This document shows, one piece after another, positions 43,000 through 51,494 of a stretch of DNA of 64,000 nt. The notes under the pieces are model-generated. The model was not told the DNA's origin. It made no database searches and was given only the letters and a program-made list of their open reading frames with translations. Origin of the DNA: Bin87 sp965208015 (GTDB taxonomy: Bacteria > Chloroflexota > Dehalococcoidia > Lucifugimonadales > UBA3495); assembly GCA_965208015.1 (NCBI GenBank), contig OZ242309.1, positions 310,001 through 374,000 of the forward strand, written 5' to 3'. Made by a program: the position numbers and the translations under genes. The stretch's first letter is position 1, and each line of letters begins with the position of its first letter.

Positions 43000-43931
43000 T
43001 GCGCGCGGTCCTGCTGGTAATTGCGTCTGCCTTAACGGTGGTGGCGCTGGTCGCCTGCGGGGGCTCCGCGCCGGGGCCGGCGACGGTAGAAACCGCTGCG
43101 CCGCCGGCTATCCAGGTACCGACGGTTGCGCCCGACGACGGCGAGATCCAGTCGCACCTGGCGACCAAGGTGCTGGAGGTCGGGACGCAAAGGGTGGCGT
43201 TCCTGCTGAACACCCAGAAAGCGCTGGTAAAGGCGCCGCAAGTGCACATACTGGTGGTACCCGCGGACGGATCCGCCCCGCCGATGGAGGTCACCGCGCC
43301 TTACAACGCCTGGCCTTACGGGGTGCGGGGGTCATACGCGGCGCCAGTGGAATTTGCGACGCCAGGGGACTATCGGCTCATGGTGATGCCGATGGGCGGT
43401 GAGGTTTCGGGAAAGGCAGTGATCAATGTTTCGGTGCGAGCGGACTCGCTAATACCCTCGATTGGAGAAGCCGCGCCGGCGAGTGAGACCAAGACACTGG
43501 ATGACGCTACTGACATCACCGACTTGACCACCTCGTACGAACCGGACGACGAACTCTACCGCATGTCCGTTGCGGAGGCCGTTGCGTCGGGCAAGCCGTC
43601 GGTGGTGGTGTTTGCCACTCCGGCTTTTTGCACCAGTCCGACCTGCGGCCCACAGGTGGACACCGTGTCTGAACTGAGGGTGGAACATCCGGACGCTGCC
43701 AATTACATCCATGTGGAACTGTACGACAACCCCGACGAAATACAGGGGGACTTGAGCCGGGCGGAGTTGGTCTCGGCCGCAGACGAGTGGGGATTCACAC
43801 AGATACCCGGCTGGACCAACGAGTCCTGGGTGTTCGTGCTGGACGGAGACGGAATCGTGCGGCAGAGGTTTGAGGGATTCGCGACCCTGGCGGAGTTGGA
43901 AGCGGCGCTGGTGGAGGTCGGTGGTCTTTAG
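42999..43931 (+). CDS. Lipoprotein with thioredoxin-like domain
   Basis: 310 aa. The lipobox VALVAC places lipid on Cys20. Residues about 45-155 form a beta-rich domain (TQRVAFLLNTQKALVKAP, ATPGDYRLMVMPMGGE). Residues about 190-310 are thioredoxin-like with PSVVVFATPAFCTSPTCGPQ, in which the cysteines are spaced CxxxxC rather than CxxC, so a classical redox centre is doubtful. The domain ends with the Trx-like strand WVFVLDGDGIVRQRFEG. Translationally coupled to the preceding thioredoxin-like lipoprotein (shared TGATG), which suggests they act together at the cell surface. Confidence 0.8.
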   Translation: MRAVLLVIASALTVVALVACGGSAPGPATVETAAPPAIQVPTVAPDDGEIQSHLATKVLEVGTQRVAFLLNTQKALVKAPQVHILVVPADGSAPPMEVTAPYNAWPYGVRGSYAAPVEFATPGDYRLMVMPMGGEVSGKAVINVSVRADSLIPSIGEAAPASETKTLDDATDITDLTTSYEPDDELYRMSVAEAVASGKPSVVVFATPAFCTSPTCGPQVDTVSELRVEHPDAANYIHVELYDNPDEIQGDLSRAELVSAADEWGFTQIPGWTNESWVFVLDGDGIVRQRFEGFATLAELEAALVEVGGL

Positions 43932-43996
43932 GCGGCTGAGGCCGTTGGTTGAGTGATGCAGGCTCCACAATTGACGAGAACCGGGAAATTGAGTAA

Positions 43997-44025
43997 TTGA
44001 CCGGGTAACAGGCGCGTGATAGCAT
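43997..44025 (+). promoter_or_regulatory. Promoter of the T-box leader
   Basis: TTGACC (43997-44002), 17-bp spacer, TAGCAT (44020-44025). Transcription would start about 44032, just before stem I. Confidence 0.65.
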
Positions 44026-44031
44026 TTTTGA

Positions 44032-44323
44032 CGAAAAGCTGAGATGGAGACGAGTAAGCGGACGACGAGCGTCGCAGCGAGCCTGGTCCGGTGAAAGCAG
44101 GCACAATCGTCCCGCCCAAAATCCCTCCGGAGCTGCCGGCTGAAATCCGCCTCCTGAATACGGCGGTGAGTAAGCTCAGGCCGGGTTCGTTGCCCGTTAG
44201 AAGCGACGGGACATGATGGTGTCCTGCCAGAGAGGTCCGAAGTTTCCGTTTGACGGGGGCGGAGGGCAAATAGGGTGGTACCGCGGGCAATCGTCCGTCC
44301 CTATGGGACGGGCTTTTTTTTGT
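44032..44323 (+). promoter_or_regulatory. T-box leader (tRNA-Ile-type specifier) controlling ilvB
   Basis: The T-box core AGGGTGGTACCGCG is at 44272-44285. The intrinsic terminator follows: CCGTCCC/GGGACGG (44295-44311) and a run of eight T. Stem I: base AGCT/AGCT (44037-44040, 44131-44134), then GGAG/CTCC, the specifier loop with AGTA (44053-44056), upper helix GCGGACGA/TCGTCCCGC, and the conserved distal loop AGCGAGCC..GGTGAAAGC. The loop strand opposite AGTA reads CCAAAATCC, where ATC (44121-44123) is the likely isoleucine specifier. Uncharged tRNA would favour antitermination and ilvB expression. Confidence 0.93.
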
Positions 44324-44398
44324 GCCCCGGCAAACATCGATCTGCGCGTGCTGGCGGCAGGGTCTGGCAGACGGAACGACGTTGTACGGAGAAAAGCC

Positions 44399-46093
44399 GT
44401 GAAACTGAAAGGTTCGGAAATCATCTGCGAGAGCCTGCTGAGGGAAGGGGTCGACGCCCTGTTTGGCCACCCCGGCGGGGCGATCCTGCCGTTCTACGAC
44501 GCGCTGTGGTCATACCCGCAGTTGCGGCACGTGTTGGTGCGGCACGAACAATCGGCGGCCCACGCGGCGGACGGCTACGCCCGGATGACGGGAAAGCCCG
44601 GCGTCTGCGTGGCGACCTCGGGTCCGGGCGCGACCAACCTGGTGACCGGGATAATGGGCGCCAAGGCGGACAGCGTGCCACTGGTTGCGATCACCGGTCA
44701 GGTGGCGCGGGCGGCCATGGGCACCGAGGCGTTCCAGGAGTGCGACATCTGCAGCATCGCTTCGGTGTGCACCAAGCGGACGTACCTGGTGATGTCGGCC
44801 AATGACCTGGCGCGGACGATTCGGGACGCGTTCCGGGTGGCCCAGGAAGGACGGCCGGGCCCGGTGCTGATCGACGTGCCCCGGGACGTGCAGTTGGAAG
44901 AAGCGGAGTTTGAATACCCGGAGGCGCCATGGGTGCCGGAGACGCAGCTGTCGGACGAGACGCTGGAGAACGTGCGCAAGGCGGCGGAGCTCATCAACCA
45001 GGCGAAACGGCCGGTGATCATCGCGGGGCATGGCATCGTCAACTCCAGAGCGTTCGACGAACTGCTGGCGCTGGCGGAGGGCTCCGGTGTCCCCGTGATC
45101 AATACCCTGCTGGGATTGAGCAGTTTTCCCCGGAACCACCCGCAGAGCCTGGGAATGCTGGGGATGCACGGGATGTACTGGTGCAACATGGTGGTTGACC
45201 GGGCCGACGTGCTGATTGGCCTGGGGATGCGTTTCGATGACCGGGTGACCGGCCGGGTGTCGGGGTTTGCTCCCCATGCCAGGATCGTGCACCTGGATAT
45301 CGAACCCACGCAGGTGGGCCGGATTGTGCCGGCGGAAGTGCCGCTGGTCGGCGATGCCCGGCCGATACTGAAAGCCCTGGCCCCGCTGGTGCAGAGGGTG
45401 GACCGGCCGGAGTGGATGGCCACGATTGCCCAACTGAAGGCCCAGCACCCTTCGCTGACGATCCCGCAGAGCGACGCGCTGATGCCGCAGCAGGTGCTCA
45501 CCGAGATGAACGAAATGCTGCAAGAGGACGACGATGCGGTTGTGGTCACGGGTGTCGGCCAGCATCAGATGTGGGCGGCGCAGTACCTGTTCCTGAATCA
45601 GCCAAACTCCTTCGTAACTTCCGGCGGACTGGGAGCGATGGGTTTCGAGGTTCCCGCTGCTCTCGGGGCGCAGTTGGCCCGGCCCGAATCCACGGTGTGG
45701 TCGGTTGCGGGCGACGGAGGGTTTCAGATGACGCTGCAGGAACTGATTACGGCGGTTGAGGAAAAGCTGCCCATCAAGATCGCGCTGTTCAACAACGGTT
45801 ACCTGGGGATGGTGCGACAATGGCAGGAGATGTTCTTCGAAGGCCACCTGAAAGAGGTGCCAATGCCGGGGCCCGACTACGTCAAGTTGGCCAACGCCTA
45901 CGGCATCCCGGCGCTGCGGGTGGAGCATCAGGAGGACGTGGCCACGGCGCTACAGCAGGCTAAGGACTACGACGGCCCGTTCCTCATCGAGTTCGTCGTC
46001 GAGCGAGAGACCAACGTCTTCCCCATGGTTCCGCCGGGTGGTTCTTTGGCGGACACTCTGGAGGACCCGAGGACCATGGCAGCGGCGCGGTGA
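44399..46093 (+). CDS. ilvB: Acetolactate synthase large subunit
   Basis: ThDP-dependent first step of branched-chain amino acid synthesis, 564 aa. The GTG at 44399 follows GGAG and gives the normal IlvB start VKLKGSEIICESLLREGVD; the frame runs open back into the T-box, which is leader. Motifs are FGHPGGAILPFYDAL, LVRHEQSAAHAADGYAR with the catalytic Glu, GIMGAKADSVPLVAITGQV, RFDDRVTGRVS, and the ThDP-binding GDGGFQMTLQELITAV with NNGYLGMVRQWQEM. No ilvN regulatory subunit or ilvC follows; the next gene is a small HTH-like protein. Confidence 0.95.
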   Translation: MKLKGSEIICESLLREGVDALFGHPGGAILPFYDALWSYPQLRHVLVRHEQSAAHAADGYARMTGKPGVCVATSGPGATNLVTGIMGAKADSVPLVAITGQVARAAMGTEAFQECDICSIASVCTKRTYLVMSANDLARTIRDAFRVAQEGRPGPVLIDVPRDVQLEEAEFEYPEAPWVPETQLSDETLENVRKAAELINQAKRPVIIAGHGIVNSRAFDELLALAEGSGVPVINTLLGLSSFPRNHPQSLGMLGMHGMYWCNMVVDRADVLIGLGMRFDDRVTGRVSGFAPHARIVHLDIEPTQVGRIVPAEVPLVGDARPILKALAPLVQRVDRPEWMATIAQLKAQHPSLTIPQSDALMPQQVLTEMNEMLQEDDDAVVVTGVGQHQMWAAQYLFLNQPNSFVTSGGLGAMGFEVPAALGAQLARPESTVWSVAGDGGFQMTLQELITAVEEKLPIKIALFNNGYLGMVRQWQEMFFEGHLKEVPMPGPDYVKLANAYGIPALRVEHQEDVATALQQAKDYDGPFLIEFVVERETNVFPMVPPGGSLADTLEDPRTMAAAR

Positions 46094-46186
46094 CTCGGGC
46101 AGGACGGATGCCGACTTGCCGCTGCGCGGGGTTGGTGGTAGAAGTAAACATTGCCGACTGAAGGTTGTCGAAATTGGAGGTGCACG

Positions 46187-46597
46187 ATGCCCCGGGTCTC
46201 TATCCAGGAAGCTTCGCGGATTTTGAACGTTTCGCAGGATGTCATCCGCAAGGACGTCCGCGACGGCAAGCTCCAGGCCACCAGGGAAGGCGGCCCGACC
46301 GGCAACCGGTGGATGGTGGACATACCGGACAACGTTGAGGAGTACACCGACGATTTCAAGGAAGGCATCCACGAGATGGCTCGCTCGCTGACGCCGTGGT
46401 GGTACGACAATCCCCGGAAAGAGGGCGTGGTCCACTACCTGGAGAGCCTGGGCATTGAAGAGGTGGAACCCTTCTTCCTGTGCGGGGCCAAGGGCGAGGA
46501 CATCTGGCCGGCCACCGGCCACGAGACTTGGCAACGGTGCCCTGAGTGCGTTCTCGAGGTGCACGACCAGGGGATGCCCATGGAGACCAGGGAATAA
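46187..46597 (+). CDS. Helix-turn-helix (excisionase-like) small protein
   Basis: 136 aa. ATG 46187 has GGAGGT about 6 nt upstream. Residues 1-50 look like a MerR/excisionase-type HTH: VSIQEASRILNVSQDVIRKD followed by RDGKLQATREGGPTGNRW. The rest is helical, then a region with three cysteines (FFLCGAKGE and RCPEC) that could bind a metal. Probably a DNA-binding or adaptor protein, function unknown. It lies 93 bp after ilvB on the same strand and is followed by a palindromic terminator. Confidence 0.7.
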   Translation: MPRVSIQEASRILNVSQDVIRKDVRDGKLQATREGGPTGNRWMVDIPDNVEEYTDDFKEGIHEMARSLTPWWYDNPRKEGVVHYLESLGIEEVEPFFLCGAKGEDIWPATGHETWQRCPECVLEVHDQGMPMETRE

Positions 46598-46625
46598 ACG
46601 ACCCCGAATCCGCAGTTATCGACTA

Positions 46626-46650
46626 CGAGCCGCAGATCTGCGGCTCGTTT
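46626..46650. terminator. Palindromic terminator
   Basis: A perfect 22-bp palindrome centred on AGATCT (arms CGAGCCGCAG/CTGCGGCTCG), followed by TTTCGTTT on the plus strand. Confidence 0.7.
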
Positions 46651-46709
46651 CGTTTGCGACTGTGCCGATTCCGGTCAGGATCAGCGGGAAGGGCTCAGTG
46701 GCGCCGGAG

Positions 46710-47636
46710 TTAGGCTGCTCCCGGCGCGTAGGGCTTAAGGGCGGCGTAGATCACGTCGTTGATGGGTGTGGGGACACCGGCGGACTCGCCGGCGCGGACA
46801 ACGGCGCCGTTGAGGGCTTCCAACTCCATGGGGCGGCCGGCCAGCAAGTCGGCGTGCATGGAGGCGCTCATGGCTCCCTTGGCGGACTCCATGTAGTCCA
46901 GGGTGTCGGCGACGATGGTTGGGGACAGGTCTACCCCGCAGGCGCGGCCGGCCCGTTCAATTTCGGTCATGCAGCCCACGACAATTTTGTGCCATTCGGG
47001 TCGAGGGAGGAGGTCGCGCAGATATTCGCGGGCCAGTGAGGTGGTTCCGGCCATTGTAGTGATGAAGAGGAACTTGGTCCACAACGTGACTGCGATGTCG
47101 TCCGACGCCTCCGCGGGTACGCCGGCATCACGGAAGGCGGCGCCGATCTGCTCTGCCTTTGCCAAATGGGACGGGTCGCTACCGCGGATGCTGCCGGTGA
47201 CGATGCGAACGATATCGCCGGCCTGGGTGACGACACCGGGGCCGGAGCGCCCGGCCTCGATGTAGGCCGCTCCTGGCAATACCGCGGCATCCGGAAAGGT
47301 ATCCACCAGCGGCAAGTAGGAATCGATGCCGTTTTGGAGGCAGAGGATTGCCGTATCGTGGCCGATCATGGGCGCCATTTGCGGAACGGCCACGGCATTG
47401 TGATAGGTCTTGGTGGTGAGCAAGGCGAGATCGACGGGGCCGACCTGGGCGGGCCGGTCGGTGGCGGAACAGGGGACGGCGAACTCGCCGGCCTGGGTCT
47501 GCATGATGAGGCCATTGCGGAGGATGGCGTCCAGATGATCACCGCGGGCGACGAGTGTCACGTCGTGTCCGGCGCGGGCGAGCATACCGCCGAAGTAGCC
47601 GCCGATGCTCCCGGCGCCCATCACTGCCACTTTCAT
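46710..47636 (-). CDS. panE: 2-dehydropantoate 2-reductase (ApbA/PanE family)
   Basis: 308 aa NADPH-dependent ketopantoate reductase-type enzyme of pantothenate/CoA synthesis. N-terminal nucleotide motif MKVAVMGAGSIGGYFGGML, then LALLTTKTYHNAVAV, LCLQNGIDSY (the Asn-Gly pair), VTLWTKFLFITTMAG with the catalytic Lys, and the C-terminal SMHADLLAGRPMELEALNGA with VPTPINDVIYAAL. The family also has members acting on other 2-keto acids, so pathway assignment is tentative. Confidence 0.85.
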   Translation of the reverse strand: MKVAVMGAGSIGGYFGGMLARAGHDVTLVARGDHLDAILRNGLIMQTQAGEFAVPCSATDRPAQVGPVDLALLTTKTYHNAVAVPQMAPMIGHDTAILCLQNGIDSYLPLVDTFPDAAVLPGAAYIEAGRSGPGVVTQAGDIVRIVTGSIRGSDPSHLAKAEQIGAAFRDAGVPAEASDDIAVTLWTKFLFITTMAGTTSLAREYLRDLLPRPEWHKIVVGCMTEIERAGRACGVDLSPTIVADTLDYMESAKGAMSASMHADLLAGRPMELEALNGAVVRAGESAGVPTPINDVIYAALKPYAPGAA

Positions 47637-47684
47637 TGACCTATGCTCCTTTCGCTGGGGCGAGTGAGGATTAAACCGCGCAGC

Positions 47685-48377
47685 CTATGCGGCATCGAAA
47701 ATTCGGGAGCGGACGTCGAAGACAAAGCCGGGCAAGTTGGGTTCTCCGCTCACCGTCTCGGGGTCGTCCAGTACCAGGACGTCTACTCCGGGACGGTAGA
47801 TGTGGACTCTACGTCGGAAGGGGTCGATGAGCCACCCCAAGGTTGCGCCGTAGTCGATGTAATCCTGCATCTTGCGGCGGGCGCTGGCCATGCTGTCGTT
47901 GCGGGACATGATCTCGACCACGAAATAGGGGCAGAAATCCAGCAGCCAAGTTTCCTCGGATGGGGTGTATGACGCCAGTTGTTCGGGCGACAACCACGCC
48001 GCGTCGGGAGCGTAGCGGTCACCGCCGGGAAGGTGTACGCCCAATCTGGCGCAGTGGGCTTGGCCCCCGTATATCCGAGCCCATGTACCCAAATCGACGA
48101 TGAACTCCGTCTCTTCCCCTGACCCTTTTTTGCTTTGCATAGGGGATATCAGCAACGCTCCTTCCGAAGTCAGCTCGAGTTTGCCAACCAAATCGCGATT
48201 GGCTTCGTTCAGATCCAGAAGCCACTTGTCGAGTTTGAGGCCATCGATGCCAGCGTCGCCCAGGATTTTCAGTACCGGGCGGAAATCGAGATGAATCGGC
48301 GACGGGGCGGCATCTCCGTCGACCCACATATTCTGTTCGAATATGGCGGGGGGTTCCGTTGTCGGTTTGGCAACCAT
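47685..48377 (-). CDS. Uma2 family PD-(D/E)XK nuclease-fold protein
   Basis: 230 aa from ATG 48377, with GGGAGGA about 10 nt upstream. The third Uma2 gene here. It has a longer N-terminus than the other two (VAKPTTEPPAIFEQNMWVDG, GLKLDKWLLDLNEANRDLVG). The core blocks are YAPDAAWLSPEQLAS (acidic residue), FCPYFVVEIMSRNDSMASAR, and DYIDYGATLGWLIDP. The open frame continues upstream across the opposite-strand LLM gene, which is a shadow and not coding. Function unproven. Confidence 0.88.
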   Translation of the reverse strand: MVAKPTTEPPAIFEQNMWVDGDAAPSPIHLDFRPVLKILGDAGIDGLKLDKWLLDLNEANRDLVGKLELTSEGALLISPMQSKKGSGEETEFIVDLGTWARIYGGQAHCARLGVHLPGGDRYAPDAAWLSPEQLASYTPSEETWLLDFCPYFVVEIMSRNDSMASARRKMQDYIDYGATLGWLIDPFRRRVHIYRPGVDVLVLDDPETVSGEPNLPGFVFDVRSRIFDAA

Positions 48378-48533
48378 TATTGTCGTCCTCCCGGGAGGTG
48401 AGTATGCCACAGATGCCGGCAGAAAGGCGGGATCGTGCGGAGCGCGCAACTGCGCGCGTTGACGGTGATTATCGCCAGTGCTAAATTGGCGCACATGATG
48501 ATCGTTATCGCCCGGCTTTAGAGGAGGGCTCGC

Positions 48534-49661
48534 ATGACTGCCAAAATGGATTTTGGACTTTTCACCACCTGGAACGCCGTTTACGAGGGCGACAAGGTGC
48601 CCTGGGACCCCGAGTATCAGGGCGGGAAACTCCTCGAGGCGGCAGCTTACAAGCAGAACTTCAAGGAAATCGACCACATCGAAGCCGCCGGATGGGACTA
48701 TGTCTGGTTCGGGGGCGGCCATTTCTCGACCCAGGGAAGCATGGATCCGCAGTCGCTGATGCTTTCCGCCGTCATCGCCAACCACACCGAGAACATCCGG
48801 ATCGGCACCTCCATCCACCGCCCGACCCTGCGCCTGCCGGGGGAGACCGTTTCGGAGCGGGCGCTGCCCCACGAGCGGTACGCGTTCGACAATCTCCAGC
48901 TGGAAGACCCCTTCCAGGTCGCCGAGCAGGTAGCCATAGTGGACCAGGTCAGCGAGGGCCGGTTCATCTACGGGCCAGGGGCGCGCACACGCGGTTCGGA
49001 CGAACGCCGGGAGTACTTCTACGAGTACCTGGAGCTCCTGAAGCAGCTTTGGGACGAGGACAAGTTCTCCGGGTTTGAGGGCAAGTACTTCAAATATCCG
49101 GCATTCTACGAAGACTACATGAGCATACCCAAGCCCGTGCAGAAACCGATGCCCATGCTGCTCCCGGTGGACAGCCAGGAGAGCTTCGTTCCCATGGGTG
49201 AGCATGGCTATCACATCGCCATCGGCGCGGGAAACTCGCCCCACAACCTGCGCGGCTCCGCCATCCTGCGCGAGGACGTCAAGGCTTACCGCAAGGCTTG
49301 GTACGATGCCGGGCACGAGGGTGAACCCAGCACGGTAGTGCGCGTGCCCACGTTGGTGGCCGACACGCAAGAGAAGGCCGACCGTCGGGTCGATGACCTG
49401 ATGAACCTGGCCCGCATCTACTACGCCGGGCGCTTGGCCATTGGGAGCACGGACGCGGGCAGCGCCGGCCCGGAGTCTACCCAGGAGGTCAACCTCTTCG
49501 GCACGCCGGAAGAGGTGGTGGATAAGATCCACATGTTCCGCGAGCAGTTCACCACCGACGAGATCATGTTCGAGTGCAACTGGACGTCGTCAGTTCCCCG
49601 CGAGGTGGTGATGGACACGCTGAAGTGCCTTTCCGAGGACGTGATACCGCACTTCAAGTAG
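48534..49661 (+). CDS. LLM-class (luciferase-like) flavin-dependent oxidoreductase
   Basis: 375 aa, with a strong GAGGAGGG ribosome site. Luciferase-like TIM barrel: MDFGLFTTWNAVYEGDKVPW at the N-terminus, GWDYVWFGGGHFSTQGSM, NHTENIRIGTSIHRPTLRLP, QVSEGRFIYGPGARTRGSDE, and FGTPEEVVDKIHMFREQF near the C-terminus. Closer to the longer alkanal/alkanesulfonate-like members than the gene at 21.1 kb. Uses FMNH2 or F420; substrate unknown. Divergent from the Uma2 gene across 156 bp with no clear promoter. Confidence 0.87.
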   Translation: MTAKMDFGLFTTWNAVYEGDKVPWDPEYQGGKLLEAAAYKQNFKEIDHIEAAGWDYVWFGGGHFSTQGSMDPQSLMLSAVIANHTENIRIGTSIHRPTLRLPGETVSERALPHERYAFDNLQLEDPFQVAEQVAIVDQVSEGRFIYGPGARTRGSDERREYFYEYLELLKQLWDEDKFSGFEGKYFKYPAFYEDYMSIPKPVQKPMPMLLPVDSQESFVPMGEHGYHIAIGAGNSPHNLRGSAILREDVKAYRKAWYDAGHEGEPSTVVRVPTLVADTQEKADRRVDDLMNLARIYYAGRLAIGSTDAGSAGPESTQEVNLFGTPEEVVDKIHMFREQFTTDEIMFECNWTSSVPREVVMDTLKCLSEDVIPHFK

Positions 49662-49693
49662 GCAGGCACGACTCGGTTAATCCGTACCGATAC

Positions 49694-49726
49694 TGACAGG
49701 GGCAGGTTTTAAATCTGCCCCTGTCA
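49694..49726. terminator. Terminator-like hairpin after the LLM gene
   Basis: 12-bp perfect arms TGACAGGGGCAG/CTGCCCCTGTCA with a 9-nt loop GTTTTAAAT. No T-tract follows, so it may be a dispersed palindrome that also stops transcription. Confidence 0.55.
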
Positions 49727-49784
49727 AATTCCAGCCGCTTGCCAGGCCGGTCCATCGGCCCGACACGCCAGCAGAGTGTAGAAG

Positions 49785-50615
49785 ATGCGCTCGCCCAAAC
49801 CTGTACTGCCGGCCAGCTTGCTGCCGGGGCTTCTGGAACACCTCGTAGAGGTTTTGGAAACCTTGGAACCGGAGGAATGGGATGCGCCTACTGCGTGTCC
49901 GGGATGGTCTGTGCACGATCTCGCAGCGCATATTCTGGGTGGCCACGTCAGCCAACTGTCTATCGGCAGGGATGGCTATCAGAGATCATGGATCGTCGCC
50001 GATGAGTGGGACGACCTTGTGATAGCGCTCAATGAGCTGAACGAGGAGTGGGTCCGGACTATGGGACGGATGAGCCCACGCCTCATGATCGACTTGCTGA
50101 AGTCCACGGGCTATCTCGCGAACCAGTCTTTGCAGTCCCTCGACCCGCACGAAGTTGGCCCGATAGTGGGCTGGGCAAGTCCACAGCCAGCGCCGGCCTG
50201 GCTGCACATCGCTCGCGAATATACGGAGTACTGGCACCACCAACAGCAGATCCGAGAGGCGGTTGGCCGACCCTTGCTGACCGATCCGCACTGGTTCGCG
50301 CCGGTTCTGGCAACCTTTGTACATGGGATGCCACGGGCATATTCCGACTTGTCGGCTCCGGTAGGCACAGCGGTCCGGGTTGCGATTTCCGGCGCTTCAG
50401 GCGGAGTTTGGCTGGTGGTGCGCGGCGACGGTGGATGGGCTCTGCATGAAGACGAGCCCATCGTGCCTGCGGCTCACGTTACAATCGATGAGATTGACGC
50501 TTGGAAAGTTTTTACCAAGGGCATTAACAAGACAGATGTGGAAGCGAGGGTCGTAGTTGAAGGGGACCGGGAATTGGGGTCCAAGGTTTTGAACACTGTG
50601 TCAATCATTGCTTAG
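49785..50615 (+). CDS. Maleylpyruvate isomerase/DinB-like metal-binding protein
   Basis: 276 aa. N-terminal domain of the mycothiol-dependent maleylpyruvate isomerase/DinB superfamily: LEPEEWDAPTACPGWSVHDL followed by AAHILGGHVSQ (first His ligand). A second His region is REYTEYWHHQQQIREAVG. The C-terminal part resembles an MDMPI C-terminal or SCP2-like domain (AVRVAISGASGGVWLVVRGD, VDGDREL-like end). In this family the metal site uses three His. Thiol cofactor and substrate are unknown. Followed 34 bp later by a retropepsin-like gene on the same strand. Confidence 0.78.
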   Translation: MRSPKPVLPASLLPGLLEHLVEVLETLEPEEWDAPTACPGWSVHDLAAHILGGHVSQLSIGRDGYQRSWIVADEWDDLVIALNELNEEWVRTMGRMSPRLMIDLLKSTGYLANQSLQSLDPHEVGPIVGWASPQPAPAWLHIAREYTEYWHHQQQIREAVGRPLLTDPHWFAPVLATFVHGMPRAYSDLSAPVGTAVRVAISGASGGVWLVVRGDGGWALHEDEPIVPAAHVTIDEIDAWKVFTKGINKTDVEARVVVEGDRELGSKVLNTVSIIA

Positions 50616-50648
50616 AATTGCGGTATCCCATCTGGGGAGCAAACACGA

Positions 50649-51008
50649 ATGGGCACATTTTCAACAACGGTGCGCGTCGGCAATCCCGACGGCGGCGACA
50701 CGTTTGAAGTGGATGCGCTGGTTGATACCGGCGCTTCCCACTCCATGTTTCCGGCGTCGCTGCTGGACGCTTTGCACATACCCAGACGCTCGCAGTTCGA
50801 TGGCATCTTGGCCGACGGGACAGAAGTATCGTATTGGAACGGGCGTGTCCTGATTGGCATTGACGGGCGTGAAGAGATTTGCCTGGCTCTCTTCGGTCCG
50901 GAGGACGACGAGAACAGCGTGATTGGAGCCACGACGTTACAGATGTTGATGTTTAAGGCGGATCCGGTTCGAGAGGTGTTGGAACCCACCACGCGGGTGC
51001 GTCTCTGA
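50649..51008 (+). CDS. Retropepsin-like aspartyl protease domain protein
   Basis: 119 aa single-domain clan AA aspartic protease-like protein. The catalytic-type motif VDALVDTGASHSMFPASLLD (Asp-Thr-Gly-Ala) is near residue 26. The flap-like segment LADGTEVSYWNGRVLIGI and the psi-loop partner NSVIGATTLQMLMFKAD follow. Active forms would be homodimers, as in retroviral proteases. No signal peptide. Small stand-alone retropepsin domains occur in many bacteria; substrates are unknown. Confidence 0.85.
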   Translation: MGTFSTTVRVGNPDGGDTFEVDALVDTGASHSMFPASLLDALHIPRRSQFDGILADGTEVSYWNGRVLIGIDGREEICLALFGPEDDENSVIGATTLQMLMFKADPVREVLEPTTRVRL

Positions 51009-51057
51009 GCGGGTGCGTCTCTGATATGGTCTGATCCGGCAAGATTTCTCCGCGCCT

Positions 51058-51392
51058 ATTGCTGTTGCTGCTGCTGGACGAAGCGGCGGTAGACTTCCTC
51101 CTCGGACAGGGCGCGGATGAGTTCCGCGGTGCTGACGTGGGTGGCATTGCCGCGAGCCGTGGCCAGGCTGTGGTGGACGGACGATGCCTCGTGCCGCTTT
51201 AGGAGCAGTTCCAGGGCGCGGCTCGGATCTTTCGGTTGGTATTCCGCGGATGGCGGCGGCGCTGCTGAGGGATTGCTGGAGGGCCACCACGTCACTGCCG
51301 TTCTCCACGGCCATGCGGGCGAAGGTGTTGATGACACGGGCGGTGTTGTCGGCGCGCTCCAGCCACCGGCCCATCCAGATCAGGTTGTACAC
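51058..51392 (-). pseudogene. Alpha-E (DUF403) protein remnant, frameshifted and truncated
   Basis: The GTG at 51392 starts YNLIWMGRWLERADNTARVI, the conserved N-terminus of alpha-E proteins (about 310 aa when intact). That frame then loses similarity near 51240-51262, at a GCC-repeat. Similarity resumes in the next frame as YQPKDPSRALELLLKRHEAS and SVHHSLATARGNATHVSTAE. The second frame ends after a six-Gln run at a TAG near 51058. About 180 C-terminal residues are missing. It lies just downstream of the transglutaminase gene, its usual partner. A one-base sequencing error could explain the shift but not the truncation. Confidence 0.75.
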
Positions 51393-51494
51393 CCTGGAGT
51401 CGGCGAGCCACCGGTCGGGGCGATAGGCGATTGACCTGGGTTCTACCGTGTTAGGGCATCTCCTCTGAGTGCTTGGGTTGGGGCGGCAGCAGGG

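Noticed and set aside
43600..43660. Possible second selenoprotein-like redox site in the thioredoxin-like lipoprotein
   Set aside because: The site is read as ordinary cysteines (CTSPTC) with no in-frame TGA.
48378..49532. Continuous minus-strand frame joining the Uma2 gene to sequence opposite the LLM gene (615 codons)
   Set aside because: Only the part up to the ATG at 48377 matches a family. The rest is the complement of the real LLM gene.
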